Positions 1 through 5,514 of a stretch of DNA of 13,447 nt are shown here, one piece after another (the stretch's first letter is position 1; every line of letters starts with the position of its first letter). A program made the translations under genes and the position numbers. Source of the stretch: DATDDB01 sp036524005 (GTDB lineage Bacteria; Pseudomonadota; Gammaproteobacteria; Burkholderiales; Gallionellaceae); contig DATDDB010000059.1 of NCBI GenBank assembly GCA_036524005.1, positions 1-13,447 of the forward strand, read 5' to 3'. The notes under the pieces are model-generated. The model saw only the letters and a program-made list of their open reading frames with translations. It made no database searches and was not told the origin of the DNA.

Positions 1-1002
1 GTCGCCATAGGCTTTGCTCACACCTTCGAATTCGATGACTTCGTTGCCCAGGCGCTCACCCGCCGGGATGAAGATTTCCTGCGTTTCGTTGCGCTTCTGG
101 TAATCGACGTTCGACAATTCTTCGAAGCGGGCCAGACGCGCCTTGCTCTTGGCCTGGCGCGCCTTGGGGTTCTGGCGCACCCATTCCAGCTCCTGCTTCA
201 TCGCCTTCATGTGGGCGTCGATCTGCTTGTTCTCCTGCTCCAGGCGGGCTTCCTTCTGCTCCAGCCAGCTGGAGTAGTTGCCCTTCCAGGGAATGCCGTG
301 GCCACGGTCCAGTTCGAGTATCCACTCGGCGGCGTTGTCGAGGAAGTAACGATCTTGGGTGACGGCCACCACGGTGCCGGGGAAGCGCACCAGGAATTGC
401 TCCAGCCACTCAACCGATTCGGCATCGAGGTGGTTGGTGGGTTCGTCCAGCAGCAGCATGTCGGGCTTTTCCAGCAGCAGCTTGCACAGCGCCACGCGGC
501 GCTTTTCGCCGCCGGAAAGGTTTTTGATCACGGCGTCCCAGGCGGGCAGGCGCAGGGCGTCGGCGGCGATTTCCATCTGGTGTTCTGCATCACTGCCTGA
601 GGTGGCAATGATGGCTTCCAGGCGCGCCTGCTCGGCGGCCAGCGCATCGAAATCGGCGTTTTCATCGGCATAGGCGGCATACACTTCATCCAGCTTCTTC
701 TGCGCCTGCATCACCTCGCCGAGTGCTGCTTCCACTTCCTGGCGCACGGTCCATTCCGGGTCGAGCAGCGGCTCCTGCGGCAGGTAGCCGATGCGGATAT
801 TGGGCAGGCGCTGCACTTCGCCGTCGAATTCGTTGTCCACGCCCGCCATGATCTTGAGCACGGTGGATTTACCCGAGCCATTCAGGCCGAGCAGGCCGAT
901 TTTCGCGCCGGGGAAGAAGCTGAGCGATATATCCTTGATGATCTGACGCTTGGGGGGGACGATTTTGCTCACGCGGAGCATGGACATTACATATTGAGCC
1001 AT
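1..1002 (-). CDS. ettA: EttA, energy-dependent translational throttle ABC-F ATPase (3' part missing)
   Basis: ABC-F family ATPase that binds the ribosomal E site and, in E. coli, gates entry into elongation according to the ATP/ADP ratio. The N-terminal 334 residues are present; E. coli EttA has about 555, so most of the second ABC domain lies beyond the left edge. The start is set by homology (MAQYVMSMLRVSK resembles E. coli MAQFVYTMHRVGK); no clear Shine-Dalgarno precedes it. Visible in domain 1: Walker A GLNGSGKS at residues 39-46, signature LSGGE at 162-166, Walker B followed by DEPTNHLD from residue 186, then the charged P-site tRNA-interaction linker around residues 240-310, rich in Glu, Lys and Arg (EWVRQNPKARQAKSKARLARF). 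Oddity: the H-switch position reads VTQDRYFLD, with Gln216 where E. coli EttA has His. The gene diverges from the ferritin-like gene across about 140 bp. Confidence 0.95.
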   Translation of the reverse strand, partial: MAQYVMSMLRVSKIVPPKRQIIKDISLSFFPGAKIGLLGLNGSGKSTVLKIMAGVDNEFDGEVQRLPNIRIGYLPQEPLLDPEWTVRQEVEAALGEVMQAQKKLDEVYAAYADENADFDALAAEQARLEAIIATSGSDAEHQMEIAADALRLPAWDAVIKNLSGGEKRRVALCKLLLEKPDMLLLDEPTNHLDAESVEWLEQFLVRFPGTVVAVTQDRYFLDNAAEWILELDRGHGIPWKGNYSSWLEQKEARLEQENKQIDAHMKAMKQELEWVRQNPKARQAKSKARLARFEELSNVDYQKRNETQEIFIPAGERLGNEVIEFEGVSKAYGD

Positions 1003-1039
1003 AGGACTTTTAGGTATGTTTAACGTGGGAAAAATGGGT

Positions 1040-1049
1040 GTAAGCTTAC
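1040..1049. repeat. 10-bp palindrome between ettA and the ferritin-like gene
   Basis: gtaagcttac is a perfect palindrome in the 139-bp divergent spacer between ettA and the ferritin-like gene. The wider run gggtgtaagcttaccc can also fold as a small GGGT/ACCC hairpin. It could be an operator, but 10-bp palindromes occur by chance and I recognise no regulator motif. No convincing sigma-70 promoter is visible in this spacer. Confidence 0.3.
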
Positions 1050-1141
1050 CCTATTGCGGGGCAGTTTGGGAGGTGGATGCCGGGCGTTATGCGCCTTGCA
1101 TGCGGCAACGGCTCGTTTTGTCAGAAGATAGGAGGCGCCAA

Positions 1142-1567
1142 ATGAAGATCACCCTGAAAAAGCTGATTTCCGAACTCAACAAGGATCTGGAATGGGAATA
1201 CGCGGCGGCCATCCAGTATGTGCAGCACGCCGCGGCCATCCATGGCGCGCAGTACGATTCGATCCAGAAGGAGCTGCTGATCCACTCGCAGGAGGAGATG
1301 GCACACGCGGTGATGCTCTCAGACCAGATCGATTTCCTCGGCGGCGTGCCCACGGTGGACGTGGAGAAGCGCGCAATTTCCCCGGACAACGTGGAAATGC
1401 TCAAGCAGGACCTGGAGGGCGAGGACAACGCCATCAAGCGCTACAAGGAGCGCATCAGACAGGCCGAGGAACTACAGGAATACGGCCTGCGGCGCGTGCT
1501 GGAGGACATCCTCATCCAGGAAGAGGAGCACAAGCGCGACATCGTCAACGCGCTGGCGAAGAAGTAG
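1142..1567 (+). CDS. Ferritin-like di-iron protein (bacterioferritin/rubrerythrin-like), 141 aa
   Basis: Small all-helical ferritin-superfamily protein, probably cytoplasmic (no signal peptide), expected to oxidise or store iron or consume peroxide. Six candidate di-iron ligands follow the bacterioferritin pattern: Glu19, Glu52 and His55 (EEMAH), Glu94, Glu127 and His130 (EEEH). E. coli Bfr uses E18, E51, H54, E94, E127 and H130, almost the same numbering. Met53 sits where Bfr Met52 binds heme, although EEMAH is also common in heme-free ferritin-like proteins. It is about 17 residues shorter than E. coli Bfr at the C-terminus. The start is fixed by AGGAGG at 1130-1135, 6 nt before the ATG; an in-frame ATG at 1016 would add 42 residues with no ferritin resemblance. 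A terminator follows at 1582. It faces a catalase gene, which fits an iron/peroxide stress setting, but the two do not share a transcript. The exact subfamily is uncertain. Confidence 0.85.
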   Translation: MKITLKKLISELNKDLEWEYAAAIQYVQHAAAIHGAQYDSIQKELLIHSQEEMAHAVMLSDQIDFLGGVPTVDVEKRAISPDNVEMLKQDLEGEDNAIKRYKERIRQAEELQEYGLRRVLEDILIQEEEHKRDIVNALAKK

Positions 1568-1581
1568 GCTGTGCCCCTCGG

Positions 1582-1603
1582 CCGGATGAAATCCGGATTT
1601 TTC
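1582..1603 (+). terminator. Rho-independent terminator of the ferritin-like gene
   Basis: Perfect 6-bp stem ccggat / atccgg with a 3-nt gaa loop (1582-1596), followed by atttttc. It starts 14 bp after the ferritin-like stop codon. The tail reaches the catalase stop codon at 1603-1605. In the opposite direction the hairpin has no T tract, so it should act mainly on the plus-strand transcript. Confidence 0.8.
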
Positions 1604-2598
1604 TACATCCCGCCCATGCGCTTGGCGAATGAGATCGCATAAGCCGTCGAACGGAAATGCAGGATGGGGTCGTCGGTTGGCTCGATGCCATCGGCCATCA
1701 CCATCGGGTCGAAGTTGATGCTTTCGCAGGCGGCGCCCTTCTGTGCCATGGCCGAGTTGATGGTCAGCGTGCCCACCTTCACCTGCTTGCGGTCGGCCGG
1801 CCATGCCAGCGTGGGATCGTTCTCCGGGTCTCCGGGCTTGCCTATGGCAATCCACATATCCCATTTGACCGCTCCCTTTTTGGTGCGCTCGATCAGCGCC
1901 TGTTCAAGGAAATTGGGCGGCATGTTTTTGAGCTCATCATCGGTGAGGCGTTTTTCGCCATCGCGCGGAACAAAGCGCCAGCGCACCAGCGTGGCCTTGT
2001 TGTCGCGGTTGATGAACTTGAAGGTGTGGATGCCGAAATAGGCGCTGTTGGCGTAATTCGTGGGCGGATTGTTTTTCCCCAGGAAGTCCGAAAAGGCCAG
2101 CGCGTCGGGGTGATCTTGCCTGAACGCCTTCATTTTTTCGGGATCGGGCTTGCCGGTCGCGGGAACCGGCTTGGAGGCGACCAGCAAGTCGAGGAAGGTT
2201 TGCGGATGCGATGCGACGAATACCGGCACGTTCAGCATCGTCATGTGCTGCAGGGCATCGCCCGGCAGCCTGAATTCCAGCGCCATGCCGCGCGGGCTTT
2301 TCGCCGTATCGGGAACCTTGGGATTGCCGCCCGCCAGCGAGAAGCGCGCCACCACCGGCACCGGCTTGCCCGAGAACAGCGCGGAGCGCGTATAGGGATT
2401 GTGCACGCCGACAAATTCGCCTGCCGCACAGGTGCCCTTGGTGTGGTTGCGGCGCTCGCCCGGCGTGACGCCGAACGTGTCTTCCATTGCATTGACCACC
2501 TGATCGGCGGTGGTCGTGTCTTCTGCCGCCGCCCCGAGCGGAAACGCCAGCGCAAGCGCGGCGGCAAGCAGGCATTTTTGCGGGGAAATTTTGGCCAT
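1603..2598 (-). CDS. Exported catalase-family peroxidase (SrpA-like), 331 aa
   Basis: Heme enzyme of the short catalase-related group, expected to decompose peroxide or use it as a peroxidase, probably in the periplasm. Residues 1-25 form a Sec signal peptide: KISPQK, then a hydrophobic stretch (LLAAALALAFPLG) and an AAA|ED cleavage site. His52 in RRNHTKG matches the distal heme histidine region. The segment PVVARFSLAGGNPKVPD and the C-terminal FRSTAYAISFAKR (Arg316, Tyr320 as likely proximal heme ligand) are typical of the family. At about 330 residues it is far shorter than classical catalases (480 or more) but normal for this group. The start at 2598 is chosen because AAGGAGGGA lies just upstream and the signal peptide begins there; the same frame stays open further upstream, but that extension shows no domain and overlaps yebC. 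Two palindromes sit in its leader. Confidence 0.9.
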   Translation of the reverse strand: MAKISPQKCLLAAALALAFPLGAAAEDTTTADQVVNAMEDTFGVTPGERRNHTKGTCAAGEFVGVHNPYTRSALFSGKPVPVVARFSLAGGNPKVPDTAKSPRGMALEFRLPGDALQHMTMLNVPVFVASHPQTFLDLLVASKPVPATGKPDPEKMKAFRQDHPDALAFSDFLGKNNPPTNYANSAYFGIHTFKFINRDNKATLVRWRFVPRDGEKRLTDDELKNMPPNFLEQALIERTKKGAVKWDMWIAIGKPGDPENDPTLAWPADRKQVKVGTLTINSAMAQKGAACESINFDPMVMADGIEPTDDPILHFRSTAYAISFAKRMGGM

Positions 2599-2625
2599 GG
2601 TCGTCCCTCCTTGCGGTTGAAGAAG

Positions 2626-2652
2626 GCGCATGCGCTGTGACGGTGCGCACCG
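2626..2652. repeat. Two adjacent palindromes upstream of the catalase gene
   Basis: gcgcatgcgc (2626-2635) and cggtgcgcaccg (2641-2652) are both perfect palindromes, separated by 5 bp. They lie 28-54 bp upstream of the catalase start codon, in the 122-bp gap after yebC. The position would suit an operator or a leader structure. I do not recognise a known regulator site such as OxyR or Fur. Confidence 0.35.
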
Positions 2653-2720
2653 CAGACCGACCGATGCTACAACCAACCGGCCATCCAGGAAATCAGCAAA
2701 ACTACGTAGTGCTGCCCGTC

Positions 2721-3422
2721 CTACCCCGCCAGCCCCACGTACACATTCTGCACGTCGTCGTCCGCATCCATCGCTTCGAGGAACGCCTCGACCTCCTCGC
2801 GTTCGGCATCGGACACCTTGACCGGGTTCTTGGCGCGGTAGCCCAGCTGGGCGGATTGCACGGCGAAGCCGTGCGCAGGCAGGGCGCGGCACACCGCATC
2901 GAGATCGGTGGCGTCGGTGATGAACAGCGTGGCGCCCTCCTCGGAGGGCTCGAAATCCTGCGCGCCGGCCTCGATGGCGGCCAGTTCGGGGTCGGCATCC
3001 TTGGCAGAGGGCGTGGCTTCGATCAGGCCCTGATAGTCGAAATCCCAGGAAACGGAGCCCGCCGCGCCGAGCTGGCCCTTGCGGAACAGCACGTTCATGC
3101 TGGACTTGGTGCGATTGACGTTGTCCGACAGGCACTCGACGATGACCGGCACGCGGTGCGGCGCGAAGCCTTCATATACCAGGCGTTCCAGGTTTGCCCC
3201 GCCATCGAGCAGGCCCGCGCCTTTCTTGATGGCGCGCTCCAGCGTGTCCTTGGGCATGGAGGCCTTCTTGGCCTGCTCGATCACCAGGCGCAGGCGCGAA
3301 TTCGAGTCGGGGTCCGCTCCGCCGCGCGCGGCAACCATGATTTCCTTGGCCAGCTTGCCGAAGATCTTGCCCTTGGCATTGGCGGCGATTTCTTTATGTT
3401 TGGATTTCCACTGAGCGCCCAT
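2721..3422 (-). CDS. YebC/PmpR family protein, 233 aa
   Basis: Member of the YebC/PmpR/TACO1 family. These proteins were first described as transcriptional regulators (PmpR in Pseudomonas); more recent work links YebC homologues to translation, notably relief of ribosome stalling at prolines. It begins MGAQWKSKHKEIAANAKGKIFGKLAKEI rather than the MAGHSKW of E. coli YebC, which marks the PmpR-type branch. Family signatures are all present: GADPDSN near residue 35, KASMPKDTLERAIKKGAG near 53, the YEGFAP block, CLSDNVNRT, GQLGAAGSVSWDF, and the C-terminal DDDVQNVYVGLAG. The length is normal. A weak gag-type ribosome site precedes the ATG. It lies upstream of the catalase on the same strand with a 122-bp gap, so read-through is possible but a functional link is not shown. 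I cannot tell from sequence whether this one acts on DNA or on ribosomes. Confidence 0.93.
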   Translation of the reverse strand: MGAQWKSKHKEIAANAKGKIFGKLAKEIMVAARGGADPDSNSRLRLVIEQAKKASMPKDTLERAIKKGAGLLDGGANLERLVYEGFAPHRVPVIVECLSDNVNRTKSSMNVLFRKGQLGAAGSVSWDFDYQGLIEATPSAKDADPELAAIEAGAQDFEPSEEGATLFITDATDLDAVCRALPAHGFAVQSAQLGYRAKNPVKVSDAEREEVEAFLEAMDADDDVQNVYVGLAG

Positions 3423-3553
3423 TTTGATTCTCTATATCGTTGGTTGATGCAAACCGCAATGATACAAAATCCCGGGAGGCGCGTCCTGCCTTAATGCTCA
3501 AAACGGGGAAAAGGCTTGAGAATATCGCCCCGGCGTATTATCGTTCCCGAACC

Positions 3554-4069
3554 ATGGATGTCTTTTCACACGGGCTTTGGGGCGGCATCACCGTCGGACG
3601 CGGAAACAGGAAAAGCTTCCTGACCGCGGTGGCCATCGGCATGGCGCCGGACATCATCGCCTTCGGCCCCTTCCTGGCGAATCGCCTGCTGACCCAGGGC
3701 ACTGAGTTTTTTTCGCACCTGGGCAAAAAACCCGAGCTCTCCACCATTCCGGACTACGTGCACTCGGTCTACAACGTGACGCACAGCTTCGTGGTCTTCC
3801 TCACGCTATTTGCCATCGTGTGGGCCATACGCAAAAAGCCGATGCTGGAGATGCTGGCATGGGGACTGCACATCTGCATGGACATTCCCACGCACAGCAA
3901 CGCGTTTTTCCCGACGCACTTCCTCTGGCCGCTGTCGGACTTCCACGTCAACGGCACGCCGTGGAACAGCCCGTACATCTTCTTCCCGAACTGGGGGCTG
4001 CTCATTATCCTGTACGGATGGTACATCTACCGCAAGCGCTGGCCCAAGCAGCCGCGAGGCGCCAATTAG
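3554..4069 (+). CDS. YdjM/DUF457-like integral membrane protein (putative metal-dependent hydrolase), 171 aa
   Basis: Resembles the LexA-binding, inner-membrane-associated hydrolase family (YdjM, PF04307), often labelled metal-dependent hydrolase although activity is poorly documented. Conserved polar residues in membrane-proximal positions: His6 in MDVFSHGLWGG, Asp33 in GMAPDIIAFGP, His70 and His77 (HSVYNVTHS), His106, Asp110 and His114 (HICMDIPTHS), and a PTHFLWPLSDF motif. Hydrophobic segments lie around residues 22-45, 76-92, 97-110 and 145-160. The start is the MDxxSH methionine usual for the family; the frame also holds ATGs at 3494 and 3440, and no start has a good ribosome site. Its stop codon overlaps that of the convergent DUF190 gene by 4 bp. 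It diverges from yebC. The role in this cell is unknown. Confidence 0.75.
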   Translation: MDVFSHGLWGGITVGRGNRKSFLTAVAIGMAPDIIAFGPFLANRLLTQGTEFFSHLGKKPELSTIPDYVHSVYNVTHSFVVFLTLFAIVWAIRKKPMLEMLAWGLHICMDIPTHSNAFFPTHFLWPLSDFHVNGTPWNSPYIFFPNWGLLIILYGWYIYRKRWPKQPRGAN

Positions 4070-4377
4070 ATGACGCCTGACTCCACCGCGTAGCGCACGT
4101 AGTACAGGTTGAGGTTGTAGGGATGTATGGTGCGCATCAAGGCATCGGCCTTGTCCAGGCTAAGCACGAATTCGACCTGCACCGGCAGTTCTCCCGCCAG
4201 TTCGAAGAAGGTCTCTTCATGCAGGTGGCCGTGCCTGCCATAGCCCGCAATGGCGCGGAACGCCGAACCGCCCGGGATGCCCAGCTTTTTTGCCTGCTCC
4301 AGCAGCCAGTCGTGCAGCAGGGCGCCTTCATGGCGCTGTTTTTCGGTGACGTAGAATTTCAGGTAGACGTTTTGCAT
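4066..4377 (-). CDS. DUF190 domain protein, 103 aa
   Basis: Small soluble protein matching DUF190 (PF02641): an N-terminal beta strand (MQNVYLKFYVTE), then EGALLHDWLLEQAKKLGIPGGSAFRAI, the AGYGRHGHLHEETFFEL block at about residues 44-60, and a C-terminal LPVQVEFVLS strand, suggesting a PII/ferredoxin-like fold. The function is not established. DUF190 genes are often found beside, and sometimes fused to, crcB fluoride channel genes, and here crcB lies upstream on the same strand, so a part in fluoride resistance is a reasonable inference. A GGAG ribosome site sits 5 nt before the ATG. The crcB-to-DUF190 gap is about 250 bp and contains a putative mobile element, which may have split a tighter operon. 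The stop codon overlaps that of the convergent membrane protein gene. Confidence 0.88.
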   Translation of the reverse strand: MQNVYLKFYVTEKQRHEGALLHDWLLEQAKKLGIPGGSAFRAIAGYGRHGHLHEETFFELAGELPVQVEFVLSLDKADALMRTIHPYNLNLYYVRYAVESGVI

Positions 4378-4388
4378 GGCAACTCCGT

Positions 4389-4628
4389 ATCAGGGGTTGG
4401 ATAACTTGACGAGAGACGATCAGGCAAGGCGGAAGCCGGCAAAAAAGGCCGCGCTGACACGGTGGGGCGTAGCCCGTTGGTGCGGGAAGTGCGGCCGCAT
4501 CTGCTCCCGCAAACTGCTGTCTTCGCCAGTAACGTGTCGCAGATGCAGTTTACACGCAGTAAATGAGCATTTATTGACGGCTTCCAACGCAGCATCATCG
4601 CCTCGCAGTAGTTTTTCGACACCCTGAT
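4389..4628. mobile_element. Putative MITE-like element between crcB and DUF190 (240 bp)
   Basis: No convincing gene lies here. The ends form imperfect inverted repeats: atcaggggttggataact (4389-4406) on the plus strand and atcagggtgtcgaaaaact (4628-4610) read on the minus strand, about 15 of 18 aligned positions with one 1-nt gap. Inside are further inverted repeats: gggc/gccc around gta (4465-4475), tgcggga/tcccgca (4481-4487, 4505-4511), gcatctgc/gcagatgc (4497-4504, 4539-4546) and taaatg/cattta (4560-4573). Frames are open on both strands, but neither shows a known domain, and the minus-strand frame lacks an ATG. No clean target-site duplication is visible. The right end overlaps the crcB stop codon, and the left end stops 12 bp from the DUF190 start, leaving its ribosome site intact. 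It could instead be a structured RNA or a degenerate gene. Confidence 0.45.
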
Positions 4629-5011
4629 TATTGGTGCAGCCATTTCATGGTGTGTATGCCGGCCACCGTCATGATCAGCGAGCCGCCTAAGTGGGCGGAG
4701 ATGATGGCCAGGCCCCAGGCATATTGTTCGCGCATCAGCAGGGTGACGGTTTCCGCCGAGAAGGTGGAAAAGGTGGTCAGCCCGCCGAGGAAGCCGGTGA
4801 TGATGAGCAGCCGCCATTCCGGGGAGAGCCCCTGGTGCAGCTCGAAGAAGGCGACCGACAGCCCGATGAGGTAGCCGCCGATCAGGTTGGCGGCCAGCGT
4901 GCCCATCGGCAATTGCGGCAGCAGCGGGTTGAACCACAGCCCCAGGCCCCAGCGCAGCCACGCCCCCAGGGCTGCGCCCGCGCCTATCGAGATGAATGGA
5001 AGGATATTCAT
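4628..5011 (-). CDS. crcB: CrcB/FluC fluoride ion channel, 127 aa
   Basis: Dimeric, dual-topology inner-membrane channel that exports fluoride. Four hydrophobic helices fit the family and the length is typical. Key residues are present: GAWLRW near 16-21, Asn42 in the ANLIGGYLIG pore helix, and GGLTTFSTFSAE at 76-87, where Phe81 and Phe84 match the paired phenylalanines lining the fluoride path and the TTFST stretch the central sodium site. The start at 5011 gives MNILPFISIGAGA; an in-frame ATG at 5032 would add 7 residues. Neither has a Shine-Dalgarno. A TACAAT -10 box on the minus strand, 6 nt before the ATG, suggests a leaderless or very short-leader mRNA. The stop codon lies inside the inverted end of the adjacent putative element. 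DUF190 follows downstream. I see no fluoride riboswitch upstream. Confidence 0.95.
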   Translation of the reverse strand: MNILPFISIGAGAALGAWLRWGLGLWFNPLLPQLPMGTLAANLIGGYLIGLSVAFFELHQGLSPEWRLLIITGFLGGLTTFSTFSAETVTLLMREQYAWGLAIISAHLGGSLIMTVAGIHTMKWLHQ

Positions 5012-5017
5012 TTTTTG

Positions 5018-5023
5018 ATTGTA
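5018..5023 (-). promoter_or_regulatory. Possible -10 box of crcB
   Basis: Read on the minus strand this is TACAAT, with 6 nt (caaaaa) between it and the crcB ATG, so transcription would begin at about the start codon itself. The -35 region at 17-bp spacing (ttctgc) is poor. If real, crcB would be translated from a leaderless message, which fits its missing ribosome binding site. Confidence 0.35.
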
Positions 5024-5065
5024 ACCCAACATCAAGGCCCGCAGAAAATGCGCGCGCTCAAATCT

Positions 5066-5094
5066 TTGCCCCGGCCCCCGACTTGCTTTAGTAT
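5066..5094 (+). promoter_or_regulatory. Possible sigma-70 promoter of the small lipoprotein gene
   Basis: TTGCCC (5066-5071) and TAGTAT (5089-5094) with an exact 17-bp spacer. The predicted start of transcription is near 5101, giving a leader of about 26 nt that contains the GGAG ribosome site of the lipoprotein gene. The match is moderate and unconfirmed. Confidence 0.4.
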
Positions 5095-5126
5095 GCGCCA
5101 TCGCAACAATTAGCCTGGAGCAAAAC

Positions 5127-5402
5127 ATGAGTACTACCCGCCTGTTGACCCTTTCTGCCTGCGCCGCGCTGGTGCTGGGCGCCTGTACCCCCAAGCCGCA
5201 CCTGACCACCGAGGATGTAAAAAACGTGGTCGGCCTCAGCATGGGCGCGGTGGACGCCAAGCTGGGCCGGGCCAGCTCGATCACCGACGCAGGAGACAGC
5301 GTGTGGTGGGAATACATCAACATTATCAAGCCGAATGGCAATACCGACGGCTCCTGCCACATCGTTTTCAGGAAAAACGTGGCTGTGGAGGTCAAATGCT
5401 AG
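5127..5402 (+). CDS. Small putative lipoprotein, SmpA/OmlA (BamE)-like, 91 aa
   Basis: Short secreted protein with a lipoprotein signal: MSTTRLLTLSACAALVLGAC, lipobox LGAC, with Cys20 as the lipidated residue. Thr21 follows (no Asp at +2), so outer-membrane sorting is likely if the usual rule holds. The mature part has the layout of small SmpA/OmlA-type domains: TTEDVKNVVGLSMGAVDAKLGR (a helix, then a G-x-x-x-x-x-V-x-x-x-L-G turn), an aromatic WWEY strand, and a final strand ending in Cys91. Cys77 and Cys91 could form a disulfide. GGAG precedes the ATG. It diverges from crcB, and fadE begins 112 bp downstream on the same strand. Function is unknown; the BamE-like label rests on pattern only. 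Confidence 0.75.
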   Translation: MSTTRLLTLSACAALVLGACTPKPHLTTEDVKNVVGLSMGAVDAKLGRASSITDAGDSVWWEYINIIKPNGNTDGSCHIVFRKNVAVEVKC

Positions 5403-5514
5403 TCATCAGCTAGTCGTGCCTGCGCGCATGCATCAAATTGCCATTGTCAGCATCGCTGGTTGAGGTTAAAGTTCATTCGAGAACGACGTATGTAATAAAG
5501 ACAGGAGAATGTTG

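Noticed and set aside
1016..1141. Longer start for the ferritin-like protein
   Set aside because: The extra 42 residues do not resemble a ferritin, and AGGAGG lies just before the ATG at 1142.
2599..3135. N-terminal extension of the catalase
   Set aside because: The frame is open but overlaps yebC, has no domain, and the strong ribosome site plus signal peptide mark 2598 as the start.
3536..3541. TATTAT -10 box before the YdjM-like gene
   Set aside because: The best -35 candidate (TTGAGA) has only a 14-bp spacer, too short for a normal sigma-70 promoter.
4376..4627. Plus-strand 83-codon frame within the putative element
   Set aside because: It starts inside the DUF190 start region on the opposite strand, has no ribosome site or domain, and the DNA is better explained by inverted repeats.
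5012..5126. Fluoride riboswitch (crcB RNA) upstream of crcB
   Set aside because: On the minus strand I could not find the conserved GGNGATGG...TCGCC...CTGATGA arrangement; a single gcgatggcg is not enough. The 4378-4627 region also lacks it.
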